The translations under genes were made by a program, and so were the position numbers. Below are positions 47,265 through 55,772 of a stretch of DNA of 64,000 nt, piece by piece. Position 1 is the first letter of the stretch. Every line of letters starts with the position of its first letter. Source of the DNA: Pelagicoccus mobilis (GTDB taxonomy: Bacteria > Verrucomicrobiota > Verrucomicrobiia > Opitutales > Opitutaceae); assembly GCF_016595505.1 (NCBI RefSeq), contig NZ_JAENIL010000029.1, positions 34,611-98,610 of the forward strand, given 5' to 3'. The notes under the pieces are model-generated. The model was not told the DNA's origin. It did no database searches and was given only the letters and a program-made list of their open reading frames with translations.

Positions 47265-50200
47265 TTAGAATTTTCCTTTTACACCGACAGTCCACTGAAC
47301 ACCGAAACGCTCCTCGCGCTCTAGAATGAATCGGCGTTCTCCACCTTCAGTCTCCAAGTAGTAACCTTGACGGTGTGGCGAGTTGGTAAGGTTACGAGCA
47401 TTCACGAACAAGGCAGCCCGGTCATTAAACTTGTATCCAAAATCGAAGTCTACCGATTTACGTTCTGCACGGAACAGGCCTGATGAGACGACCCTGTCAC
47501 CTGGGAAGGTAAAGGTCCTTGAGGATCCGCCGATCTCGTCACCTCGGATATTCCAACGGAACTTAATATCAACCGGACCTCGCTCAAAGAGGTAACCATA
47601 GTTAACAGTTTCCTTAGCAAAGTCCTGGAAGTCGTTCGCAAATGGAGAGGCATCGCCTTCAGCGTTTGTCGAGAGGAAGGTTCCGTTAGCGTAGATGCTT
47701 GATCCTCTTAAGAATTGGGAGAATAGATCAAGATCCTGCTTCCAGTTGATCTCTAGCCCCTCAACCGTCGCGTCAGCAACATTCTCAGAGATTTCTATGC
47801 GGTAGTTGAACTCACCATCCAATGACTCCTGATCTAGCCCGTAGGTATCGATGTCCGACTGACTAACAGGATCACCCGTAACAAAACCTGGCAGCCCCCA
47901 TTGCTCCGCGTCCGCTGCAGTCAACTCACGGTCAACACGCTTAATGAAGTTCTCCATCTTGTTCTGAAATACGGATACTGAAAAGAGCCCGGTATCCCCG
48001 TAGTAGTACTCTGCTGTGATATCGATATTGTCCGACTCACGTGGGAGCAGTCCTGGGTTTGCTACCTCCACTGATCCGTAGGTAGTCTCTGGATCATTTG
48101 GCGTCCAATCAGGATCGTTTGGATTGTCAGAAGATCCCAACCAAGGAGCGTCGTACTCGGTAGGCGTAAACATCGCTCCGAAATCAGGGCGTCCAATCGT
48201 ATTCGCGTAACTAAAACGAAGCAGAAGCCTATCGTTTACGTCGTACTTGATGTGTATACTTGGGTGAAAACCATCGTATCCATCCGCGACCGCAGTCGTC
48301 TCAAAACCGTAGTCGGTACGGCTATTAACGTAATTGTTCGCACTTCCGATAACCGGAATCAATCCCTGGACAGAGGTATCCTCGTAACGGGCGCCAGCAA
48401 GAACAGAAAGACGGTTGTCTAAGAACTCAAACTTCGCCATGGCGTAGGCCGCATCGATGTCCTCTTGCATTTCGAACCATTGGCCATCTGCGTGTTGAAT
48501 CGCGTAGTCCTCCCTGTACTCCCAATCTGACATCGTGTCGTTGAGCAAAACAAGAGCTTTGTTCGGGCTAAACCAGTCGATGCCTCCGTATCCAAACCCT
48601 GGGGAGTTCCCAGAGAATACCTCGTCCTTAATATCGCTGAGCCAGATACGCTCACCGTCGGTATTGTAGCCATTGTATTCGTAGCGCAAACGATGTTCAA
48701 CCGCTTCACGTTCTTGGCGCGAACTGCGTACACCAAACTGGAAGTACCCTTGAGTTTCGCCCATTTTGAAGTTGCGACGAGCATTGAATCGGAAGCCGGC
48801 AATTGTATCCACAGCATCCTTCGGTTGGTCACGCAATCGACGAAGCTCAAAGCCGTCGAGATTTATACCAGCATTAGGAAGCGGGTTCATATCGGAATCG
48901 TAAACAGTGATGTCAGAGTACGCTCTCATGTCGCCATTGCCTTGGTCAAACTCGACAAAACGATTGTCCTGGCGCTCCTGAGCGGAGTACGAGGCCACAT
49001 GTCCCCTGTTGAAACTACGATAATGATTTGTCGCTTCCGACATCGTGACACCATAGTCGATATCCCACTTACCTAGGTGATGCTTCATTCCCGCATCGAT
49101 GTGGTATGTGTTTCCGAATTTTCCACGGAACGAGCCGCCGTAATACAAACCATTTGATCTACCAAACGTATAGGAGTTGTCGCTCAGATCTTCTGTAGAA
49201 CCGTTGTAACCTGCTGGCATGTCGTCAGCGTCCAGATTCGACGCTCTCCAACCGACGTTTCTATTTATGAAGGTAGAGTCGTAGAAGTTAACCTGCCCCT
49301 TAAGCGTAAACATGCTGTTCTCGCTTACCTTGTAGTCCAGATTCGCAGAAAACGACTCGCGAGAAGTTTTCTTTGGACCATCCTGAATTTCAAGGCGCTT
49401 GAAGTAGATCTGATCAACATCACCTTCAGGACTTGTCTCCCACTCTCTCCAACGAAAACGCTGCTGAACATTGAACATGTTTGATTGCTTGTAGGTAAGC
49501 GCGAGACCCAAGCGGTCTTCTGCAAATACATCCGAGTAGTTGAACTCAACGCCAGGGAGGATCTTGCTACGCTCTTGATCAGCGTTCCAACCAGGAGTCT
49601 TACCTAACGAGGTCTCCTCGCTGTTGAAGTTCATGGAAACCTTGTAATTGAACTGCTTACCAAGAGCGAAAGCGTTTTTACTAACAAGGTTGACAGAACC
49701 GCCAATGGCATTGGCAGACATATCCGGTCGTGGAAGCTTGGATACCTCGAGATGCTCCACATTCGCGAGAGATACTTGCTCTAGCTCGAAGGCTCGAATC
49801 TTACTGCCTGATCCAGCACTCGCCATCTGGGAACCGTCTACCGTTACTTGAGTAAACGCAGGGCTCATACCGCGCATCTTAATTGAACGAACGTCTGCAG
49901 CTACGTAATTAACAGATACACCCGGCAAGTTCTTCAAGTACTCACCAATATTGCCTTCCGCAATTTCACCAAACGCTTCAGCATGCTGAACCGAAATAAG
50001 GTTGTCCGAGCGTCGTTGTTCATTGAGAGCGATCGCATTACTATTGTAGTTCTCGCTGCCATCCACTTCGAAGGCGTCCAATTCGAACACCTCGTCATCG
50101 TCCACATCTTGAACAGTTCGACTCGGCACTAGAGTAATATCGCCATTCGAGCTGACACCAGTATCCACAAATACAGATACAGGCTTCCCGCGAAGCCCAA

Positions 50201-50489
50201 CGTAAGAGGCGTATACGGTATATTCGCCGATGGAAACACCGCTAAAGCGGTAAACACCGTATTCATCGGTGGTAGTGCTTTGACCAGTCTCTTGAATCGT
50301 CACCAGGGCGTTCGAGAGAGCCTTGCCAGTCGCCAGGTTCTTAACGACGCCCCTGATAGCCCCCTCATCTTGAGAGTAGCCTTCCGAGACGAAGGTTATC
50401 GCTAGTATAAAAAGGGGCAATACACGAATCACCGCCTTCGCAAAGCAGCACGCAGCTGCGGGTACAGAACTGTATCTGTAGGATGACAT
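47265..50489 (-). CDS. Large TonB-dependent receptor with N-terminal carboxypeptidase-regulatory-like domain
   Basis: 1074 residues from the ATG at 50489; the frame extends 13 codons to a GTG inside a palindrome and is unlikely to start there. Signal to about 39, then a CarboxypepD_reg-like beta sandwich (about 43-120: IRGVVKNLATGKALSNALVTI, DEYGVYRFSGVSIGEYTVY), the probable TonB box EVFELDAFEV (133-142), and a plug with GNIGEYLKNLPGVSV, IKMRGMSPAF and VSKLPRPDMSANAIGGSVN. The barrel ends in VGVKGKF. Position upstream of kduI and pectinases suggests import of pectic oligosaccharides. Confidence 0.92.
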   Translation of the reverse strand: MSSYRYSSVPAAACCFAKAVIRVLPLFILAITFVSEGYSQDEGAIRGVVKNLATGKALSNALVTIQETGQSTTTDEYGVYRFSGVSIGEYTVYASYVGLRGKPVSVFVDTGVSSNGDITLVPSRTVQDVDDDEVFELDAFEVDGSENYNSNAIALNEQRRSDNLISVQHAEAFGEIAEGNIGEYLKNLPGVSVNYVAADVRSIKMRGMSPAFTQVTVDGSQMASAGSGSKIRAFELEQVSLANVEHLEVSKLPRPDMSANAIGGSVNLVSKNAFALGKQFNYKVSMNFNSEETSLGKTPGWNADQERSKILPGVEFNYSDVFAEDRLGLALTYKQSNMFNVQQRFRWREWETSPEGDVDQIYFKRLEIQDGPKKTSRESFSANLDYKVSENSMFTLKGQVNFYDSTFINRNVGWRASNLDADDMPAGYNGSTEDLSDNSYTFGRSNGLYYGGSFRGKFGNTYHIDAGMKHHLGKWDIDYGVTMSEATNHYRSFNRGHVASYSAQERQDNRFVEFDQGNGDMRAYSDITVYDSDMNPLPNAGINLDGFELRRLRDQPKDAVDTIAGFRFNARRNFKMGETQGYFQFGVRSSRQEREAVEHRLRYEYNGYNTDGERIWLSDIKDEVFSGNSPGFGYGGIDWFSPNKALVLLNDTMSDWEYREDYAIQHADGQWFEMQEDIDAAYAMAKFEFLDNRLSVLAGARYEDTSVQGLIPVIGSANNYVNSRTDYGFETTAVADGYDGFHPSIHIKYDVNDRLLLRFSYANTIGRPDFGAMFTPTEYDAPWLGSSDNPNDPDWTPNDPETTYGSVEVANPGLLPRESDNIDITAEYYYGDTGLFSVSVFQNKMENFIKRVDRELTAADAEQWGLPGFVTGDPVSQSDIDTYGLDQESLDGEFNYRIEISENVADATVEGLEINWKQDLDLFSQFLRGSSIYANGTFLSTNAEGDASPFANDFQDFAKETVNYGYLFERGPVDIKFRWNIRGDEIGGSSRTFTFPGDRVVSSGLFRAERKSVDFDFGYKFNDRAALFVNARNLTNSPHRQGYYLETEGGERRFILEREERFGVQWTVGVKGKF

Positions 50490-50520
50490 GTTTGGAGTAG
50501 GGTTTGGGTTTGTTTGGTTG

Positions 50521-50543
50521 CCTAACACCTAATACGTGTTAGG
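50521..50543. promoter_or_regulatory. Palindrome CCTAACAC-N7-GTGTTAGG upstream of the pectin receptor
   Basis: Perfect 8-bp arms 32 bp upstream of the receptor start codon; a single half site CCTAACACG lies at 50676-50684, 25 bp before the IclR start. The arrangement suggests an operator in the divergent promoter. The cognate regulator is not identified. Confidence 0.55.
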
Positions 50544-50627
50544 TTGGGTTACAAAAAAAGAAGGCTTTACAGCCCTCATAGTCCAGATTTGAACTATGAA
50601 TCCTGTTATGGCCTAAGAGTATTAATA

Positions 50628-50666
50628 GGTCAACGCTGTGCTGAAAAACTTAATTAGACGTTGACC
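50628..50666. promoter_or_regulatory. Inverted GGTCAACG half sites in the receptor/IclR divergent promoter
   Basis: GGTCAACG (50628-50635) and CGTTGACC (50659-50666) face each other across 23 bp; the second half site extends to TAGACGTTGACC. The same 12-mer in the other orientation, GGTCAACGTCTA, occurs at 53756-53767 and one base off at 53618-53629. Probably the operator of a regulator shared by the pectin and glucuronate operons. Confidence 0.6.
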
Positions 50667-50708
50667 AGTATTTCACCTAACACGTTTTGTATCTTTTACC
50701 CCAAAAAT

Positions 50709-51491
50709 ATGAAAACCCAACCTGAGTCGGAAAAATACCTCATTCCTAACCTTAGGAATGCCTGCAGGATCCTCCTTCACCTATCGAGCACTCGAACGCC
50801 GCATACCATACGCGAATTTTGCGAAGACCTCGGAGTACCAAGGACAACCGTACGTCGCATTCTGATAACCCTTGAGCGCGAGCACTTCGTTCAAAAGAGC
50901 GGAGACAAATACGGCCTTGGCACTGCACCTATAGGGATAGGAAACGCTGCAAAATCCCAGCTAGACATTCGATCTGTAGCAAAACCGTATTTGGCGGACA
51001 TTACGGAAAAAACAGGAGAAACCTGCCACCTCGCTATCCCTTCGGGTAATCGCTCCCTCATAATAGAGGTAAACACAAGTCCACACCCATTATCCGCATC
51101 GCGGGGACCAGGAGCACTCGTGGAACTACACTGCTCAGCTACTGGAAAATGCTTCCTCGCATTTTCAAGCGCTACTCCACTAAAAACAACTTTACTGTCT
51201 AGCGATCTTCGGAGGCATACAAGAAGAACATTCACAACGATCGAAGACCTATCAAAGGAGATCGAAAACGTAAGGGAGCTACGTTTCGCAATGGACGAGC
51301 AGGAGTTCTTCGATGACGTGAGATGTATCGCCGCTCCCGTATTCGATGAAAATGGAGACTGTACCGCCGCAATTGGCCTAACCGCAGCAACATCGAGATT
51401 CACAAAAGGTAAAATTCCAGAGTTTTCTAAAACGGTACGGCATCAGGCTAACGAACTCTCTCGCAGCTTAGGTTGGCCAGGCCAGAAATAG
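50709..51491 (+). CDS. IclR-family transcriptional regulator (KdgR-like by context)
   Basis: 260 residues from the ATG at 50709. The winged helix-turn-helix (about 10-70) reads LIPNLRNACRILLHLSS, TIREFCEDLGVPRTTVRRIL; the C-terminal IclR effector domain (about 80-250) includes GETCHLAIPSGNRSLIIEVN, LHCSATGKCFLAFSS and DVRCIAAPVFDENGDCTAAIGL. IclR proteins often control KDG and uronate genes (KdgR in enterobacteria). It diverges from the pectin receptor across inverted GGTCAACG repeats and precedes a CE12 esterase by 18 bp, so it probably regulates both directions and itself (inference). Confidence 0.92.
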   Translation: MKTQPESEKYLIPNLRNACRILLHLSSTRTPHTIREFCEDLGVPRTTVRRILITLEREHFVQKSGDKYGLGTAPIGIGNAAKSQLDIRSVAKPYLADITEKTGETCHLAIPSGNRSLIIEVNTSPHPLSASRGPGALVELHCSATGKCFLAFSSATPLKTTLLSSDLRRHTRRTFTTIEDLSKEIENVRELRFAMDEQEFFDDVRCIAAPVFDENGDCTAAIGLTAATSRFTKGKIPEFSKTVRHQANELSRSLGWPGQK

Positions 51492-51509
51492 CCAAAATAG
51501 AATCAAACC

Positions 51510-52217
51510 ATGCCTAACCATATCCGAAAATCCCTCTACTTAGCTATTCTTGTATTTATCTTCTCACTACACTCTAGTTTCTCAAGCGAAAGGAAAGCGA
51601 CTGTAATTGCTCTAATCGGAGATTCTACCGTCACCGACGAATCAGGCTGGGGTTCCGCATTCGCAAATCACTTCGATAAGTCTGTAACTGTAACAAACTT
51701 TGCTGTCGGCGGCAGAAGTTCAAAGAGCTGGTTCGACGAAGGAAGGTTGCCCGAGGCATTAGAGATCCGACCTGACTTCGTATTCATACAATTCGGACAC
51801 AACGACCAACCAGGCAAGGGACCAGATCGAGAAACAGACCCCAACTCAACTTACCGAGAGAACATAATTCACTACATTGACGAGTTCAGGCAGATCGGTT
51901 CCCACCCAATAATCGTAAGCTCCGTTACAAGACGTAATTTTAACGATTCTGGGCAAATCCAGTCCACTTTAGGGCCATGGGCAGAGGCAGCCCGATCCGC
52001 TGCCAAACAAGCCAATGCAACCTTCCTTGATCTGCATTCCCTAAGCATCGCTTACCACAACGCAATCGGCCCCCAGGCAAGCCACTCCTTCAACCCCACT
52101 GAAGCAGACGTCACACACTTCAACAACAAGGGAGCTGAAGCCATAGCAGACCTTATAATTTCCCTCCTTCGCTCGCAAGAGCTAGAACTGTGCAACCTGC
52201 TGAAAAGCGATTATTGA
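51510..52217 (+). CDS. CE12 rhamnogalacturonan acetylesterase (SGNH hydrolase)
   Basis: 235 residues; signal peptide about 1-26. SGNH blocks of CE12: catalytic Ser in IALIGDSTVTD, Gly in NFAVGGRSSKSW, Asn in FIQFGHNDQPGKG, and the Asp-His pair in DVTHFNNKGAEAIADL. It removes acetyl groups from galacturonic acid in rhamnogalacturonan I, complementing CE8, GH28 and GH105. It starts 18 bp after the IclR gene and is probably co-transcribed. Confidence 0.92.
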   Translation: MPNHIRKSLYLAILVFIFSLHSSFSSERKATVIALIGDSTVTDESGWGSAFANHFDKSVTVTNFAVGGRSSKSWFDEGRLPEALEIRPDFVFIQFGHNDQPGKGPDRETDPNSTYRENIIHYIDEFRQIGSHPIIVSSVTRRNFNDSGQIQSTLGPWAEAARSAAKQANATFLDLHSLSIAYHNAIGPQASHSFNPTEADVTHFNNKGAEAIADLIISLLRSQELELCNLLKSDY

Positions 52218-52443
52218 TCAGCTGAGTATCGTAATCGACAAAACGCTCCTCTTCCAAGTTCGACTCTTCCAGAAACTCTAATACGACTTCCTCCTCCTCT
52301 AACTCTACGTCGAAGCCCTCAGCTTTTCGCAGCAATAGTTCGTAGGATGCAATAGAATCCCATTTTGCCAAATCTGAATAACAGTCTGGATACGGACGCA
52401 AATACCTAGAGCACTGCAAACAGAAACGAGGAACTTCTGACAC
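52153..52443 (-). CDS. Small acidic hypothetical protein, doubtful
   Basis: A 96-codon frame on the minus strand, overlapping the 3' end of the CE12 gene by 65 bp, in the otherwise gene-free stretch 52218-52528. The predicted product has four Cys near its start (CLQC, then CYSD) and a strongly acidic middle (EGFDVELEEEEVVLEFLEES). I do not recognise it. The overlap and the lack of a visible ribosome-binding site argue against it; the acidic, non-repetitive composition argues mildly for it. The rest of the stretch (52444-52528) shows nothing. Confidence 0.25.
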   Translation of the reverse strand: MSEVPRFCLQCSRYLRPYPDCYSDLAKWDSIASYELLLRKAEGFDVELEEEEVVLEFLEESNLEEERFVDYDTQLINNRFSAGCTVLALASEGGKL

Positions 52444-52528
52444 ATAGAGGAAGGCTATGCCCTATCAAACGGCTTCTCCCTTCAACCCCATCCGTGTTAC
52501 ACGTTGAGTTCTAGACTCTAACTGCGGC

Positions 52529-53557
52529 CTATTTCGAGTTCCTTAGCGTACCGCCCTCGATCCACTTACTCTCAACCATCTGAATCTTGGGAAAGGATGG
52601 TAGCCCAAAGTCCTGATTCATGATTCGCGACGCAAGCAGTTCAACTGCCCATGCTCCCATCAACTCCTGATTTTGCTCCATTCCAGATAGATTGGTTCCA
52701 TCCAACAATTGGCTAACTGCCGCGACTCCCACATCCCCTGGAACACTAACGCCATTTTCCTCAAGAATATCGGGAAGTTTTCTGACTTCCTCATAGAGGT
52801 GCACACAAACAATCACATCAGGCCGGTTGCATCGATACCAGTCCATCACCGAGTCCGACTCAACATTCGACGTTCTAAGAACGGGCATCAGTAGCGGATT
52901 TCCCAATACATGATCGCACCATCCAAAATATGCACTCGGATAGACATGGGCCGACCGATTCTCCTCATACTCCCCCAAGATAAGCCCCGGCCTTCGATAC
53001 CCCAATTCGTAAACTCGATCGAGAGCACTATACAAATCGTTAAAGAAGTGACTCGTAACACGATGCATTGGGGAAGAGATGCTCAACCCCACAGTCACAA
53101 CCGCAAATTGATCAAGCTCCTTAGGGAAGCGTTCCTCAAAATCAGGACTACCAAAACAAAGGAGTCCTTGAATCCCACGAGCATCCAATACGTCCCGAAA
53201 TCTTCCGTGACTCATACCCGGGGCCTTCAATCCCAACGACTCCAAGCGATAACCAAGCTGCTCGCCACGCTTTTGCATCGCTTCATGAATCAAGGTTAGA
53301 TGCTTAGATTGCTCCCAAGGGCGCAATGTCTCATAAAACGAGATGACACCAAAACAAGCTTCACTAGAACGAGTTCCATTGAGTCTCAAGTGACTCATCA
53401 ACTCGTTGATCTTAGCATTTGGTCGATAACCAATCAGATCCGCCTCTCGCAAAACGTTCTCACGTGTTGATTCGGAGATTTTTGGGCTGCTCCTTAACGC
53501 GAGTGAGACTGTCGAAGGGGAGATTCCGAGTTTTTTGGCTATGATTCTTACGCTCAC
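52529..53557 (-). CDS. LacI-family transcriptional regulator
   Basis: 342 residues, starting at a GTG (53557). The helix-turn-helix SVRIIAKKLGISPSTVSLALRSSPKISE begins at residue 2, as usual for LacI proteins, so the GTG start is credible. The sensor domain (about 62-330) includes GIQGLLCFGSPDFEERFP, GYRRPGLILGEYEENRS and DVGVAAVSQLLDGTNLSGMEQNQ, a pattern found in LacI regulators of Opitutae. It diverges from the mannonate dehydratase operon, which it probably controls together with the factor binding the GTCAACG sites in the shared promoter (inference). Confidence 0.9.
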   Translation of the reverse strand: MSVRIIAKKLGISPSTVSLALRSSPKISESTRENVLREADLIGYRPNAKINELMSHLRLNGTRSSEACFGVISFYETLRPWEQSKHLTLIHEAMQKRGEQLGYRLESLGLKAPGMSHGRFRDVLDARGIQGLLCFGSPDFEERFPKELDQFAVVTVGLSISSPMHRVTSHFFNDLYSALDRVYELGYRRPGLILGEYEENRSAHVYPSAYFGWCDHVLGNPLLMPVLRTSNVESDSVMDWYRCNRPDVIVCVHLYEEVRKLPDILEENGVSVPGDVGVAAVSQLLDGTNLSGMEQNQELMGAWAVELLASRIMNQDFGLPSFPKIQMVESKWIEGGTLRNSK

Positions 53558-53868
53558 AGTTTTTTGGGCTAAAAATTAGAACAACAATAAACAGGGGAAC
53601 CTTGTATTTGCCAGTCTAGTCAACGTCTAACTTTAGACCCTAAATCATCGGAATACACTCCACACTTTTTCAATTCAGTTGGAGCGACATGGCAATGCAA
53701 CTCGTTAATATTGACCCTTGTTTTGGGCCTGAGGCTCATTCTCGTCCCACTAATTGGTCAACGTCTATTCGTTGACGACGCGTAATCTCCAAAATCGGAG
53801 CTATGGTGACTAGTCATATAGGCAACTTACCTTCAAACTGACGATAAATTTCGACCCAACAAGGACAC
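53558..53868. promoter_or_regulatory. Divergent promoter region with GTCAACG operators
   Basis: 311 bp without a gene. It holds AGTCAACGTCTAA (53618-53630) immediately followed by the palindrome GTCTAA-CT-TTAGAC (53625-53638), and GTCAACG-N6-CGTTGAC (53757-53776), a perfect 7-bp inverted repeat. TTGACC at 53711-53716 may be a -35 element. The repeats match those at 50628-50666. Confidence 0.6.
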
Positions 53869-54963
53869 TTGAAAATAGGACTCGGACTATACAAGCACAT
53901 GCTCACTCCGGAAAACTTCCGCTTCGCGAAGCAGGCTGGAGCAACCCATATTGTGGCCCATCTCGTTGATTACTTCAAAGGCGACGAACATTCCGGAGGC
54001 GATGATCAGCCAACGGGAGGCGACAGAGGCTGGGGACTTGCCGGTGATCCAGACACGCTGTGGTCACTTGAAGATTTAAAGAAGCTTCGCGAAGACGTTG
54101 AAGCCAATGGACTCATTCTGGAAGCGATCGAGAACTTCGACCCCGCCCATTGGCATGACATCCTGCTCGACGGCCCGAAGCGTGATCAACATATCTCAAA
54201 TGTTAAGACCATCATTCGTCGCCTCGGAGAAGCAGGTATCCCGACTATGGGGTACAATTTTTCCATTGCAGGTGTCGCTGGCCGTACCACCGGTCCCTAC
54301 GCCCGAGGACAGGCTGATTCTGTCGGAATGGAAGGCCCCTACGATGAGCCCATCCCTAACGGTATGGCTTGGAATATGGTCTACGACCTCAACGCAGCCG
54401 AAGGCACAATCCCGAGCGTCACCCACGAGGAGCTCTGGCGAAGGCTGCGAAATTTCTTAGCCGAAGTGTTGCCGGTCGCTGAACAATCAGGAGTCACGCT
54501 CGCCGCCCACCCAGATGACCCACCCATGCCGACGATCCGCTCCCAACCACGACTCGTGCACCAACCTCACCTCTACCAAGACCTCATCGACGCCAACCCA
54601 AGTCCACGTAACAAACTAGAATTTTGCATCGGGTCTATCGCCGAAATGACGGAGGGTGACGTGTACCAGGCGATCGACCAATACTCTTCCCAAAACCGAA
54701 TCGGCTACATCCACTTTCGAAACGTTCGCGGTAAGGTTCCTTACTATAAGGAAACCTTTATCGACGATGGCGACATCGATATGCTGCGAGCTCTGGAAAT
54801 TCTCCACACAAACGGATATCAAGGAGTTTTAATCCCGGACCACTGTCCTTCCATGAGTTGCGACGCACCGTGGCACGCCGGAATGGCTTACGCACTGGGC
54901 TATATCAAGGCTGCACTTCAATCAATTGAGTCAAAATCAAATGTGACTCCCTCTCCCCTTTGA
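53869..54963 (+). CDS. uxuA: UxuA-family mannonate dehydratase (TTG start)
   Basis: 364 residues, starting at a TTG (53869) just after AAGGA at 53861. The next ATG, 30 bp in, would remove the first beta strand (KIGLGLYKHML), so the TTG start is preferred. UxuA features: AKQAGATHIVAHLVDYF, MGYNFSIAGVAGR, and the metal and catalytic region LAAHPDDPPMPTIRSQPRLV, then YIHFRNVRGKVPYY. The enzyme dehydrates D-mannonate to 2-keto-3-deoxygluconate. It is the first gene of an operon with an SDR and the GH67 alpha-glucuronidase, so it handles glucuronate released from xylan. The related mannonate dehydratase-like groups cannot be fully excluded. Confidence 0.87.
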   Translation: MKIGLGLYKHMLTPENFRFAKQAGATHIVAHLVDYFKGDEHSGGDDQPTGGDRGWGLAGDPDTLWSLEDLKKLREDVEANGLILEAIENFDPAHWHDILLDGPKRDQHISNVKTIIRRLGEAGIPTMGYNFSIAGVAGRTTGPYARGQADSVGMEGPYDEPIPNGMAWNMVYDLNAAEGTIPSVTHEELWRRLRNFLAEVLPVAEQSGVTLAAHPDDPPMPTIRSQPRLVHQPHLYQDLIDANPSPRNKLEFCIGSIAEMTEGDVYQAIDQYSSQNRIGYIHFRNVRGKVPYYKETFIDDGDIDMLRALEILHTNGYQGVLIPDHCPSMSCDAPWHAGMAYALGYIKAALQSIESKSNVTPSPL

Positions 54964-54965
54964 TC

Positions 54966-55757
54966 ATGTACATCGACGAACAATCTAAACCCGAAACCTC
55001 TACTAACGTATTCAGCCTTTCTGGACAAATTGCAGTGATCACCGGAGGTGGCTCTGGAATCGGCCAGGCAATCGCAGGCTGTATGCACAAAGCTGGAGCT
55101 CAAGTAGTTCTCATCGGACGTAGAGAAGACGCCCTTGCTAAAGCCACCGAAGAGCTTGGCGACCGCTCGAGCTACCTGGTTCACGACATAACCGAAACGC
55201 AAAAATCTGAGCAATTAGCAGAACGTCTCATCGCCGATTGGGGTAAAGTGGATTGCCTCGTGAACAACGCCGGAATTCATCTCAAAAAACCTGCCTTGGA
55301 TACGAGCGTAGATGAATTTAACAGCATTCTTGAAACAAATGTCCTCGGTGCCCACGCGCTTATTTCCGCAATCGCTCCAAGCATGATCAAGCGAAAGTCA
55401 GGAAGCATCTTGTTCGTTTCATCGATGGCATCGCTCTTCGGAATCCCGCAAGTGCTCGCCTACAGCGCGGCGAAAAGCGCTCACCTCGGAATGGTCAGAA
55501 CGCTCTCCACCGAACTCTCTCCACATGGAGTACGCGTCAACTCCATCGCCCCCGGCTGGATCGAAACAGAGATGTCCAGCAAAGCCTTCGCTAACGACCC
55601 AGCCCGTCGGGAAAAGATTCTCTCCCGTACCCCCATGCAAAAGCTAGGTTCACCCGACGACGTTGGTTGGGCAGCAGTGTACCTCGCTTCTGCTGCCGCG
55701 AGCTTTGTCACGGGAACCGTTTTCCCAGTCGACGGCGGAGCTAGTATCGGTTTTTAA
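54966..55757 (+). CDS. SDR-family oxidoreductase, probable fructuronate (mannonate) reductase
   Basis: 263 residues from the ATG at 54966, 2 bp after the UxuA stop. Rossmann motif ITGGGSGIGQAIA, NNAG in CLVNNAGIHL, and the Ser-Tyr-Lys set in VSSMASLFGIPQVLAYSAAK; the C-terminus TGTVFPVDGGASIGF is standard for classical SDRs. Coupled to uxuA and without a UxuB-type gene nearby, it probably reduces D-fructuronate to D-mannonate with NAD(P)H. KduD-type activity (2-keto-3-deoxygluconate dehydrogenase) is an alternative, since kduI is in the window and kduD is not. Confidence 0.88.
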   Translation: MYIDEQSKPETSTNVFSLSGQIAVITGGGSGIGQAIAGCMHKAGAQVVLIGRREDALAKATEELGDRSSYLVHDITETQKSEQLAERLIADWGKVDCLVNNAGIHLKKPALDTSVDEFNSILETNVLGAHALISAIAPSMIKRKSGSILFVSSMASLFGIPQVLAYSAAKSAHLGMVRTLSTELSPHGVRVNSIAPGWIETEMSSKAFANDPARREKILSRTPMQKLGSPDDVGWAAVYLASAAASFVTGTVFPVDGGASIGF

Positions 55758-55772
55758 TTACAAACCCTATCC

